64,000 bases of DNA, from contig NZ_FNRE01000010.1 of assembly GCF_900107705.1 (NCBI RefSeq), positions 94,269 through 158,268 of the forward strand, written 5' to 3'. A program made the position numbers and the translations under genes. Of this stretch, positions 45,131 through 52,946 are shown piece after piece. Source of the stretch: Prevotella sp. tc2-28. GTDB lineage: Bacteria; Bacteroidota; Bacteroidia; Bacteroidales; Bacteroidaceae. Each line of letters begins with the position of its first letter. The stretch's first letter is position 1. Below the pieces are notes generated by a model that was given only the letters and a program-made list of their open reading frames with translations, was not told where the DNA came from and made no database searches.

Positions 45131-46453
45131 ATGGAAAAAATAGCTAAAGCATCTGAGCATATCAAGCCGTGCAATATTGCTCAGTGCGAACGACACAACA
45201 GAAGGGACGAGGACTATATCAAATCTCTCGATCCAGCACGGCTATACATACGCCTCGAACTAACCCACAACAATGAATGCTATATCGCACCAGGCATGGA
45301 GGGTGTTACCCTTCAGCAGCACTACGACTATTTGAAGGCATTGGTCAAGGAAAAAACTGGCAGGGCCATGCAAGAAAAGGATGTGGAGTATAAGGACAAG
45401 AATGGTAAAACGAGAGTCCGTAAAGGCAGCAGCCCCATTCGTGAAGGCGTGGTAAACATCAAGCCTGACACCAAAATGGACGATTTGTTGAACTATGTCA
45501 ATCGAGTGCATGAGAGGTGGGGCATCAGAGCCATCCAGATACACATGCACAGAGATGAAGGGCATTATGAGAATCCTGAGGACAAATCGACATGGCAGCC
45601 AAACCTCCATGCGCATATCATCTGGGACTGGATAGACCACCAGACAGGCAAATCCTTCAAGCTAAAAGCCGAAGACATGTCCCAAATTCAGGACATGGTT
45701 GCAGAAACGTTGGAGATGGAGAGAGGTAAGCGCAAAGAAGAGACAAGTGCCGAACATCTGGAACGTAACGACTACATCTTGGCTAATCAGAGGAAGCAGA
45801 GTGCCGAGCTTGACAACGAGATAGCCGAGAAACGGGAAAGGCTTGACGCGGAGAACGGCAACGCTATCGTGTCTGGAGTAGCCAATCTCTTTGGTAAGGG
45901 TAAGTATGCTGATATGGAGAAGGAGAATAAACGGCTGAAAGAGGAACTTCCAAAGCAAAGAGCTGCCATGCAACAGCGATACCAGCAGGCTTTGGAAACA
46001 GAACGTAGCCGTCTGAACCTGCAACTTACTGAAAAGGACAAGAAGATAGAGGAACTTCAGGGCAAATATAATGGTGAGAAATTCCGCCATCAGCAGGATA
46101 ATCAAGAGAAAGACAGGATTATCCGCCTAAAGGATAGCATTATCAATGATTATCGCGAGCGGCTTGGCCATTATCTGTCAACCCTCTCTGAACTGCTAAG
46201 AGGTGCTGTTAGGGCTGTTATTGACTTTGTTCAGTCTGGCTATCGCAATTTCACCTACCGTCAGGAGGGCGATGTCAAACGTTACATGAATAGCCAGGCC
46301 GACAAGGAGGAAGCAGCAGAAACCGTACTTAGTGCCTCACTCCCTTTCTTAAAGGCAGATGAGCATGAACGAGTGAAAGGGCAACTGTTCAACATCGTAC
46401 AGGATATGAAGGAAGAGCATCAAAAAAATCGAAACAGAGGAGTCCATTTGTAA
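45131..46453 (+). CDS. mob: MobV/Pre family relaxase (plasmid recombination protein)
   Basis: A 440-residue DNA-nicking protein that starts mobilization. Motif 1 is HIKPCNIAQCERHNRRD near residue 11. Motif 2 is RLYIRLELTHNNECY near 36. The metal site HMHRDEGHYE ... NLHAHIIWDW lies near 138-165. The C-terminal half (about 215-345) is a long coiled coil rich in Glu/Lys/Arg/Gln. It has its oriT candidate directly upstream. No coupling protein or T4SS is present, so transfer would need a helper. Confidence 0.92.
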   Translation: MEKIAKASEHIKPCNIAQCERHNRRDEDYIKSLDPARLYIRLELTHNNECYIAPGMEGVTLQQHYDYLKALVKEKTGRAMQEKDVEYKDKNGKTRVRKGSSPIREGVVNIKPDTKMDDLLNYVNRVHERWGIRAIQIHMHRDEGHYENPEDKSTWQPNLHAHIIWDWIDHQTGKSFKLKAEDMSQIQDMVAETLEMERGKRKEETSAEHLERNDYILANQRKQSAELDNEIAEKRERLDAENGNAIVSGVANLFGKGKYADMEKENKRLKEELPKQRAAMQQRYQQALETERSRLNLQLTEKDKKIEELQGKYNGEKFRHQQDNQEKDRIIRLKDSIINDYRERLGHYLSTLSELLRGAVRAVIDFVQSGYRNFTYRQEGDVKRYMNSQADKEEAAETVLSASLPFLKADEHERVKGQLFNIVQDMKEEHQKNRNRGVHL

Positions 46454-46465
46454 TATGTCTGGGTT

Positions 46466-46500
46466 ATTGGCACAGTAATCGAAGTGATTGCTGTGCCAAT
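46466..46500. terminator. hairpin after the relaxase gene
   Basis: ATTGGCACAG (46466-46475) with CTGTGCCAAT (46491-46500), with an inner ATC/GAT pair, between convergent genes. Confidence 0.7.
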
Positions 46501-46592
46501 TAAACACTCTGATTCGAACCCGAATCATCTGTATCTTCAATTCTACCATCCAATCAAATCTGCCTTATTTGCCTTTAAGGGATAATTTGGAT

Positions 46593-47147
46593 TTAGCTTT
46601 TCCGTTTTTTACACCACTTCATTGCATATGCCAATATTGCAATGGCAGCAACCAAGGTGAAGAAGTGTCTTATAACAAAGATAAATACAAGAAATAATGA
46701 TTGACCACAATACTGACCAACCTTTTCCATGAAAGAGGCGTTTTCGTCTATCTGATAGAGATGGTATCTTGGCAATATATATTCTTCATTTCCTTCATAT
46801 AGCCTGAGTGTGTCTAATGACCCATTTACAATAGTTGAGTCTGGATTTGATATTACGCTTTTATATACTTCGTTATCCGAATCAGTCTTAGTCCAAGTAA
46901 TTATGATATAGGGATGTTTGTATTCATAGTGTCCGTATACATAATCGGTGAAACTGCCAACAAAATCAGTTGAAGAGATTTCTCCCTCTACTTGTGAGTT
47001 CGATTCGAACTCTAAACAAATCCTTTCGCAAGAATTGTAATAGCCTTGATAACTCTTGCCTGTAAGATTGTTATTTCCGCAAGAGCATAAAGACAATGCC
47101 ACAAGGCAAGGGAACACCCACCAGAATTTTATTACAAACCGTTTCAT
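46593..47147 (-). CDS. small membrane-anchored lipoprotein, unknown
   Basis: A 184-residue protein with a lipoprotein signal (LSLCSC, Cys near 23) and a strong transmembrane helix near the C-terminus (SLFLVFIFVIRHFFTLVA) ending in the basic tail KWCKKRKS. The middle domain has beta-rich sequence. I do not recognise the family. A lipid anchor plus a C-terminal transmembrane segment is an odd combination that resembles some immunity or exclusion proteins, but this is a guess. It is cargo of element 1 and A/T-rich relative to the core genes. Confidence 0.65.
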   Translation of the reverse strand: MKRFVIKFWWVFPCLVALSLCSCGNNNLTGKSYQGYYNSCERICLEFESNSQVEGEISSTDFVGSFTDYVYGHYEYKHPYIIITWTKTDSDNEVYKSVISNPDSTIVNGSLDTLRLYEGNEEYILPRYHLYQIDENASFMEKVGQYCGQSLFLVFIFVIRHFFTLVAAIAILAYAMKWCKKRKS

Positions 47148-47225
47148 GCTGATATAAATTGGAATTCGTTTAATGATCAGAAGAACCGACCCCTCTGATT
47201 GGATTAATGAGTTGCAATTGACAAC

Positions 47226-47978
47226 TTAAGGAGTATTCTCTAAATAATATTGGATATTAAAATTTCTGACATTGATTTGTGGTCGTATATTCTTTGTATT
47301 AACTAGCTTCTTATCAGAGTTTGGAATGATGTGTGTGCCGACAATTTGGTATAGGAACAAATTACCTTTAATACACTTGAAATAGAAGGAACGTGTGTAA
47401 AAATTTTCTCCTCCACCATACAAGGTTTCAAGGATAAATCCAGTTCTATATTTCTTTATATTGGCATCGAAGTTTTTTACTTCTTCTGATGAAGGAAGAA
47501 CTATACTTACAATGTCTTTTCTATTCTTGCTGATTAAAAGTTTTTTCACAAACTCGCCTTCTTTTGTAAATCCTCTAAATAATTGAACAACAAAATATTC
47601 TTTTTCTTGTGTTCGTATGATTATAGAAGATTCTACATCACATATTTGTGATATACACTCATTACCTTTCACTTTTTGAGTTGAAAAGGTAATAAGTGTG
47701 ATTAGAATTATAACATACTTCATCTTTTTTTCTGTCCTCCAAAATATAGAATGTCCTGCAGTCCCCGTAGCTTTTAAATTATATAAGGATTTAGAAGCGT
47801 TTGACCAACTATAACTAAAAGAACCTCTCTGCCAATTTGTTTTATCCGTGAATACAGATGCCGGAATTGTATATTTTTTACCATAATATTTAACCGTTCC
47901 TTTGGGATACTGGGAAAGCTGACTATCAAGAAAATCATTATATATATTTCGATGAATGTAACGTAGATTGTTCGTCAT
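47226..47978 (-). CDS. hypothetical protein, possible toxin tail fused to an immunity-like domain
   Basis: A 250-residue frame. The true start is the ATG at 47978, because the frame otherwise opens at a TTG inside a TAACTTTG promoter box (47997-48004). The first 85 residues (YHRN-type basic sequence with YGKKYTIPASVFTD and GSFSYSWSNASKSLYNLK) look like the end of a polymorphic toxin. From the internal Met at 47723 it reads as a typical secreted protein with a signal peptide (MKYVIILITLITFS). Either one protein has an internal membrane segment, or a toxin remnant runs in frame into an independent exported protein. Confidence 0.55.
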   Translation of the reverse strand: MTNNLRYIHRNIYNDFLDSQLSQYPKGTVKYYGKKYTIPASVFTDKTNWQRGSFSYSWSNASKSLYNLKATGTAGHSIFWRTEKKMKYVIILITLITFSTQKVKGNECISQICDVESSIIIRTQEKEYFVVQLFRGFTKEGEFVKKLLISKNRKDIVSIVLPSSEEVKNFDANIKKYRTGFILETLYGGGENFYTRSFYFKCIKGNLFLYQIVGTHIIPNSDKKLVNTKNIRPQINVRNFNIQYYLENTP

Positions 47979-48370
47979 GCGCACATTACATGGGCGCAAA
48001 GTTACAAATTTTTAATGAGATAATGGCCTTTCTCTTCTGTTTTTATTGTTATTTAAGCCAGTTTACTGACATTTTGCTATCTCAGACACCCAAAAATGGA
48101 TTTCCAAGGTGCTATTTGCGATAAAAAATGGCTTCTGAGGGGATTCGTGCGCTCAAATCGGGAACATTGAACAGTTTAAATTGTTGATTTGTCCTTATAA
48201 TCAATTACTTATACCGACTTTGTTTCATGCAAGGTCGATGAACAACGATTAGAAAGAAAAGAGACTTATTGAAGTATTCGTGGGAAACCTCTACATTAAA
48301 TACTCAATAAGCGAAGCCATGTGGCCTCGCTTATTCTGTTCGGTAAATTGGAATTTGTCAACGAAGACTA
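47979..48370. other. gene-free stretch with one hairpin
   Basis: Apart from the TAACTTTG box at 47997-48004 (minus strand) and the hairpin AATAAGCGA-A-GCC / GGC-C-TCGCTTATT at 48306-48335, which lies downstream of the next leftward gene, I see no coding signal here. Confidence 0.6.
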
Positions 48371-48694
48371 TTAATCACACTTTATGGGTCTATAGAAATC
48401 TTCCCACTTCTTTGAATCTGAGTAATATGTTTTTGATTCTCCAAGCACAGTTCCGAAATATAATGTATAGTTGGCTGAATCTATCTGCTCGTAATAATAA
48501 GGGGGATTGCTCTCGTCCACTATCACTATACCTATATCCGAAAGAGATTCAGGGGTTGTACCAACGGAATCTATGTACGATTCAATCCGTTCAACTATTG
48601 CATTACCGCCATCAATCATTCGTGATTCATAGTCGCTGCAACTATAATAGATGAATGAAATGCCTATGTATGTCAGAATCCTAATAGCATTCAT
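48371..48694 (-). CDS. small putative lipoprotein, unknown
   Basis: A 107-residue protein with a short hydrophobic leader ending in the lipobox-like IYYSC. The mature part resembles a periplasmic pseudopilin-like fold in outline (YIDSVGTTPESLSDIG ... YYYEQIDSANYTLYFG). An in-frame ATG 15 codons upstream (48739) would add a charged stretch and weaken the signal, so 48694 is preferred. The family is not recognised. It is the last gene before the right end of element 1. Confidence 0.6.
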   Translation of the reverse strand: MNAIRILTYIGISFIYYSCSDYESRMIDGGNAIVERIESYIDSVGTTPESLSDIGIVIVDESNPPYYYEQIDSANYTLYFGTVLGESKTYYSDSKKWEDFYRPIKCD

Positions 48695-48739
48695 TTCGCT
48701 AAAATGGAATTTAATTCGCTGAATATCTTTTATGTTCAT

Positions 48740-49060
48740 TCTGCTAATTCCGATTTATCTGACTCTATATTATTCTCTGACTATTATTCTTGAAACTCCC
48801 TACATCCCGAGGCTTTTGAGTGAGATAGCGAACGCCATTTCTTTTAGCCCGTAATGCCTTTGGAAAGCGCTTTACCTGCGAAATCCGTTTGCAAAGGTAC
48901 AGCAAAATAATGAGGAATTGTGCAAACCCACCCACCTTTTATAGATTATTAGCGAAGAGAGGTTTCAGGAAGCAACATACCGAGCCATATAAACAGTTCA
49001 TGGTATCGCATACCATATTGAAAGATTGCACTGAATTTCATACTCCAACTTTTTCGCCAC
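48740..49060. other. gene-free right end of element 1
   Basis: No convincing reading frame. It contains one single arm-type site-like copy GAATTTCA near 49033 and leads into the arm pair and att copy 2. Confidence 0.5.
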
Positions 49061-49080
49061 GAATTTCACCTGAATTTCAC
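49061..49080. repeat. arm-type site pair, right end of element 1
   Basis: Two GAATTTCAC copies 11 bp apart, identical to 38901-38920, and in the same orientation. Confidence 0.7.
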
Positions 49081-49095
49081 AACGAACAAAGAAAA

Positions 49096-49120
49096 AGCGG
49101 CTACATTTGGTGTAACCGCT
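49096..49120 (-). terminator. terminator after the second tRNA fragment
   Basis: Stem AGCGG-C-TACA with TGTA-A-CCGCT, T-run on the minus strand. The fold equals that at 38704-38730 with changed base pairs. Confidence 0.7.
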
Positions 49121-49130
49121 TGATTTTCAG

Positions 49131-49175
49131 TGTGGACCAGCCAGGGCTTGAACCTGGGACCTCCAGATTATGAGT
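49131..49175 (-). repeat. attachment site: 3' half of a tRNA (anticodon CAT), copy 2
   Basis: Identical to 38741-38785 over 45 bp. Again no tRNA 5' half lies to its right, so this is not an intact tRNA either. It is the right end of element 1 and the left end of a second element. Confidence 0.85.
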
Positions 49176-49292
49176 TGCAGAAGAATCCGCATTCTGTGAG
49201 GCTTTGTGACGCCCTATGACTGGCACTTTCTTTGTTCTTTAAATTCTTAATAATCAAGATGATAGGCAGAGATTTTTAACTTTTGAAAGTTC

Positions 49293-49383
49293 TTTGTTCC
49301 CTGTTTGTTCCCACACCTATATTTTTACACAATCTATGGTTTTTATGGGCTTTTTTAGGGGTCATTGTTCCCCCTTTGTTCCC
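49293..49383. repeat. arm-type sites of integrase 2
   Basis: TTTGTTCCC at 49293 and 49304 and ATTGTTCCC/TTTGTTCCC at 49364 and 49375: two pairs, each spaced 11 bp. They lie between att copy 2 and integrase 2 and differ from the element 1 repeats. Confidence 0.65.
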
Positions 49384-49556
49384 ATTTTTGTCACATTTTG
49401 CGAAAGAACGCTTTATGCTATACCATATTGCGCTTGCAAAGATAATAATTAAAATTGACACCCTTTTCTGGTTTACATTTTTTAACGTGCATTTAAAGAT
49501 TGCTTTTGAGATTATAAGTAACTTTGATGTCGAAAAATAGTATTTAGTGAGCAAAT

Positions 49557-51143
49557 ATGACATCGAAAAATAGAAAAATAGGAAAAGGAACCCTTTTTGA
49601 AGATAGGGTAGGATCATGCACCATTGCCATGTGTCTTGACAAGAGACATCCCGATAGTGAAAACAGCAAATTGTTTCCTCTGTGCATCAGGTTCACAATA
49701 TATGATTCTCGGTATTACTACAGACTTGGCGAGAAATGTTCTTACGAAGATTTGGATAAGCTTTCGAGGTCTCAGGGCAACCGCGAAAAACGGATAGGAC
49801 TTGAAACAACCTTTGAGCGAAAGGTGAGACTTCAGGAAGTCTTTGCAAGTATGGTACACGTTGTAACGACTGTTAGTGAGCGCGGCATACTTACTTTGGA
49901 ACGAATCAAGGTGGCCTTGACAGGTCGATGCGAAACAGCGTCTTTCCTTTCCGTGTGGGAAGAGATTATCAATGAGAAACGAGCTTTGGGTAAAGCTGGT
50001 ACTGCCGAAAACTATGGGGATGCCTATAGGTGCTTCAAGCGTATTACTGGCTTCACCTATGCTGATGGTTTCGCCTTGGATTCTGCGGTAATCAACAAAT
50101 GGATTGACGGTATGACAGAACGTAATATCAAATCCTCGACACAAGGCATTCAGCTTCGAGCTTGCCGAGTCGTAGTAAACCGCTGTATTGGCGAGGGCTA
50201 CATGATGCCAAAGGCTTATATGTTTGGAAAGACTCGTGATAAGATAAAGATTCCAGCAGGTTCATCACGTAAGGGCTGGTTTCTCTCTGTGGAACAGATG
50301 ACGGAGCTTTACTTGCATTGGAAGAACCATGATATTGACTTCTCGATTCACAATACCCGTAGAAAGGATAATCCATTGTATGCTATCAAAGACGAGAAAT
50401 CGCGTACCCAGAGGTATCAGGCATTGGCAATGTTCCTGATGCAATACCTGTGTTGTGGCTGTAATCTGTATGATTTAGCGTTACTTCGATACAATAGTTT
50501 CTATTTTGAAAGCAATGGGCGCGCCTTTCGGTTTATCAGGCATAAGACTGAGGACGAGACGGTTAATGGTGAGGGAATGGAGGTGATTGTTCCAATCATT
50601 GAGCCATTGAAGGAACTTCTTGATAACTATGCTGCTGAGCCAAAGTTAGATCAGTTGGTGCTTCCTTTTATTGCTGAGGATGCTATTAGTGTAGGCGAAG
50701 AAAGGGTTCGTCGTAGAGTTAGCGACGTGAACGGTTATATATCAGACAGAATGAAGAAAGTGTCCGCTGCAATCGGGTGGACAGTATCTCCAACGGGTAC
50801 TTACGCCAGGCATTCGTTTGCAACGAATCTTCATGCGGCTAAGGTTCCAAGAGACTATATCTCAGATGCGATGGGGCATAGTCTTGGCAACAGAGGACAG
50901 ATAACCATGCGTTACATTTCGCCTTGGACTATCGAGGATAGGATGACCTATAATAACCTGTTGCTTAATCTTGATAACAAGAAGAGTGACCAGCCCCAAG
51001 AGAATATTACAATATTCGAGTCAGGTAAGCAAGCTATCTTTGAGAAGATGCACAGTTTCTCCGAGGCAGATTTGAAAGAGGCTTTGATAATGCTCAAAAA
51101 GAAAGAGCTACAGCAACTAGAACAAGAACTTGTAGCTATGTAA
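49557..51143 (+). CDS. tyrosine recombinase (integrase 2)
   Basis: A 528-residue site-specific recombinase, only distantly similar to integrase 1. The catalytic domain covers about 250-470, with YARHSFATNLH, MGHSLGNRGQ and the tyrosine in TMRYISPW. The first Arg block reads FLMQYLCCGCNLYDLALLRY, again without the classic Arg. The C-terminal 50 residues form a helical tail also found on integrase 1 (FSEADLKEAL here, LSEAEQKEILDAL there). It sits beside att copy 2 exactly as integrase 1 sits beside copy 1. Confidence 0.93.
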   Translation: MTSKNRKIGKGTLFEDRVGSCTIAMCLDKRHPDSENSKLFPLCIRFTIYDSRYYYRLGEKCSYEDLDKLSRSQGNREKRIGLETTFERKVRLQEVFASMVHVVTTVSERGILTLERIKVALTGRCETASFLSVWEEIINEKRALGKAGTAENYGDAYRCFKRITGFTYADGFALDSAVINKWIDGMTERNIKSSTQGIQLRACRVVVNRCIGEGYMMPKAYMFGKTRDKIKIPAGSSRKGWFLSVEQMTELYLHWKNHDIDFSIHNTRRKDNPLYAIKDEKSRTQRYQALAMFLMQYLCCGCNLYDLALLRYNSFYFESNGRAFRFIRHKTEDETVNGEGMEVIVPIIEPLKELLDNYAAEPKLDQLVLPFIAEDAISVGEERVRRRVSDVNGYISDRMKKVSAAIGWTVSPTGTYARHSFATNLHAAKVPRDYISDAMGHSLGNRGQITMRYISPWTIEDRMTYNNLLLNLDNKKSDQPQENITIFESGKQAIFEKMHSFSEADLKEALIMLKKKELQQLEQELVAM

Positions 51144-51264
51144 GGATAGCAAAATAGTCGATTTTTGGGTTGTTCCTCACATAGTCAAAAGGGTGACAAA
51201 ATTGGGAAAATGACGTTTTGAGGGCATTTTTGAATGATAGCCCTTATTTAGAATTAACACTTAT

Positions 51265-52485
51265 ATGATGACAGAAAAGGATAACAGAATGGCGGCAAAT
51301 AAGGCCGTAAGGGAATGGAAGAGCCACCATCAGCAGACGTATAGTGACTTCAAACGGCAGGTTGCAGCCATAGGTAGTGGCGACCTGTCGTTAATGGAGA
51401 GAACGATGGGGCTTCTCGATGATTGTATGCCACAGAATGCAAGGAACTTCTACGCGTACATATATAAATATATAATGAACCCTGATTCGGTAGCAGATGA
51501 TCAGACGGCATTTTCCGATTACGACCAGTTGGCTGCGGAGTGTATTTTCCATCACGCAATGATCAAGGTGGACTCGTCTACTGGCGAGATAGAGGAAACA
51601 AAGACTCCAGACAGTGACTGCATCATCATCAGGACTGATGACCTCGGCGAGAGCTTTGAGTCTATGCCTTCATCGATGAAGTGTGTCCTCAATGATTTGA
51701 TCAACCAGATAATAGCCTCTGGCATTGACACCCCATTAGCAGATCAAGACAGGATAGCCCTGCAGAACTTGGCTCTGCTTGTCACAAAGACTGTCTATGT
51801 CTATTCGCTCCTGTTTGTGCCCGAATACCTTGAACAACTTTACAAGCGTATTGCCGTTGAAGGTGAACTTCTCGCCTACTGCATCTACTTCTTCGTCACA
51901 TTCGACCACGGTCTTCGACAGATGGCGGACGTATTCAGCAAGCAGATGGTAGACGGTCAAAGTACCAGTTTTACAGCCGAAATGTTCAGGATGTGTCTGC
52001 GGACATTCATAGCGCATAGCCTAACCAGTAGGACTGACACGAAGGAAGGCTGGCAACAGTTGGCCAACGAGACATCAAGCGATGACTGTTGGAAAGAAAT
52101 CATGTTCACCTTGCGTTCCTGCCAGTCTCATGGTGGCCAGCAGAAGGACAGCCGGACACTTGATGAATTGCTCATTGGCGATAAAGCCAGATTGAAAGCC
52201 CATATCAAAGATTACCTATCTGAGAATCCTGGCACATCCCGTTTGGCCTACCTGCTCTATGCCCTTCGCCAGTCAGGTCATATTGAGTCTTGCAACTATA
52301 TCACCTTCCATCGAGCCTTGCAGTCGTTGTCACCGAAACCACTTGGAGGCCCGGATGTCCCCCAAAGACGCTACCATGAACTGATGGCTGATCCAAAACT
52401 GTTAGGCTCAAAGGGAAAGAAATGGCAGCAGGCAAAGGCAATAATTGACCGATGGACTGTCCTATTCGGCAAAAATGACATATAA
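51265..52485 (+). CDS. hypothetical protein of Bacteroidales mobile elements
   Basis: A 406-residue, mostly helical, acidic protein with no signal peptide. I do not recognise conserved motifs with confidence; its length and helical make-up recall the DUF6043-type proteins of Bacteroides conjugative elements, from memory only. The C-terminal 100 residues (NPGTSRLAYLLYALRQSG, ITFHRALQSLSP) resemble a winged-helix-like fold of unknown role. It lies between integrase 2 and an XRE regulator. Confidence 0.65.
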   Translation: MMTEKDNRMAANKAVREWKSHHQQTYSDFKRQVAAIGSGDLSLMERTMGLLDDCMPQNARNFYAYIYKYIMNPDSVADDQTAFSDYDQLAAECIFHHAMIKVDSSTGEIEETKTPDSDCIIIRTDDLGESFESMPSSMKCVLNDLINQIIASGIDTPLADQDRIALQNLALLVTKTVYVYSLLFVPEYLEQLYKRIAVEGELLAYCIYFFVTFDHGLRQMADVFSKQMVDGQSTSFTAEMFRMCLRTFIAHSLTSRTDTKEGWQQLANETSSDDCWKEIMFTLRSCQSHGGQQKDSRTLDELLIGDKARLKAHIKDYLSENPGTSRLAYLLYALRQSGHIESCNYITFHRALQSLSPKPLGGPDVPQRRYHELMADPKLLGSKGKKWQQAKAIIDRWTVLFGKNDI

Positions 52486-52532
52486 GAATACAAAAACGCA
52501 ACTTAAAAGTTGCACAATTAAAAGAATATATT

Positions 52533-52540
52533 TAATTTTG
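52533..52540 (+). promoter_or_regulatory. -7 box for the XRE regulator, 8 nt before the ATG
   Basis: TAATTTTG with 8 nt to the ATG at 52549, a near-leaderless arrangement. Confidence 0.65.
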
Positions 52541-52548
52541 CAGCATAT

Positions 52549-52860
52549 ATGAATTCAAAAGCAGTACAGTTTTTGGAGGCGAACCAGTCAGGTGAGCGTT
52601 CCACGTTCGTTGACGATGCCAAGTGGAGGCAGGAGAATGCCTCGTGGCTGAGAAGATCCCGTCGCGTAGCCTATGCCATCATGGACTACATGCAGGATAA
52701 TGGGCTTTCCCGTAACGATGTTGCTGAGAAGCTGGGGGGCAGTCCTCAGTATGTGAGCAAGATCCTTTCCGGCAAGGTAAACTTCTCGTTCAAGACAATC
52801 TCAGAGATTGAAGAGGGTCTTGGCATAGAGCTATTCCAGGCAGCAGCGATGGAGGCATAA
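52549..52860 (+). CDS. XRE-family HTH regulator (HigA-like)
   Basis: A 103-residue DNA-binding protein. The HTH covers about 40-90 (LSRNDVAEKLGGSPQYVSKI, then SGKVNFSFKTISEIEEGLG). The form is typical of HigA-type antitoxins, but no toxin gene precedes it. Its last six codons and stop belong to a 25-bp direct repeat that recurs at 54546-54570, on the far side of the ATPase cassette. Confidence 0.85.
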   Translation: MNSKAVQFLEANQSGERSTFVDDAKWRQENASWLRRSRRVAYAIMDYMQDNGLSRNDVAEKLGGSPQYVSKILSGKVNFSFKTISEIEEGLGIELFQAAAMEA

Positions 52861-52865
52861 GGCTC
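52841..52865. repeat. 25-bp direct repeat, left copy
   Basis: Begins CAGCAGCGATGGAGGCAT and covers the end of the XRE gene. The perfect right copy is at 54546-54570. Confidence 0.9.
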
Positions 52866-52868
52866 TAT

Positions 52869-52934
52869 AAAAATTGCACGTAAATCAGCGGAATCTATAA
52901 AATTTCGGTAGATTCCGCTGGTTTGAGTACATTT
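52869..52934 (+). repeat. inverted repeat of the ATPase cassette, left
   Basis: Itself a 16-bp palindrome: AAATCAGCGGAATCTA (52882-52897) with TAGATTCCGCTGGTTT (52909-52924), flanked by AAAAATTG and ACATTT. Its inverse is the right copy. Confidence 0.85.
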
Positions 52935-52946
52935 CTCGTTCTTATG

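Larger units (their letters stand above)
38741..49175. mobile_element. integrative mobilizable element 1 (about 10.4 kb)
   Basis: Bounded by the two 45-bp tRNA-fragment repeats, it has an integrase beside the left repeat, arm-type site pairs near both ends, an excisionase-like HTH, a RepA-like ATPase, a TOPRIM-like protein, an oriT-like inverted repeat and a MobV relaxase. No type IV secretion genes are present, so it would depend on a helper conjugative element. Cargo is a DUF1016 nuclease with an unknown partner and three small minus-strand genes. Confidence 0.8.

Noticed and set aside
49131..49175. A complete tRNA gene at the second att copy
   Set aside because: The anticodon loop, T-arm and acceptor 3' strand are present, but there is no D-arm or 5' acceptor strand on the right.
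52549..52860. A toxin-antitoxin pair with the XRE gene
   Set aside because: No small toxin-like gene precedes or follows it; the upstream gene encodes a 406-residue protein of other type.
52869..52934. The left cassette palindrome as a plain terminator only
   Set aside because: It lies between convergent genes and may well stop transcription, but its inverted twin sits at the ATPase promoter, where a terminator would make no sense.
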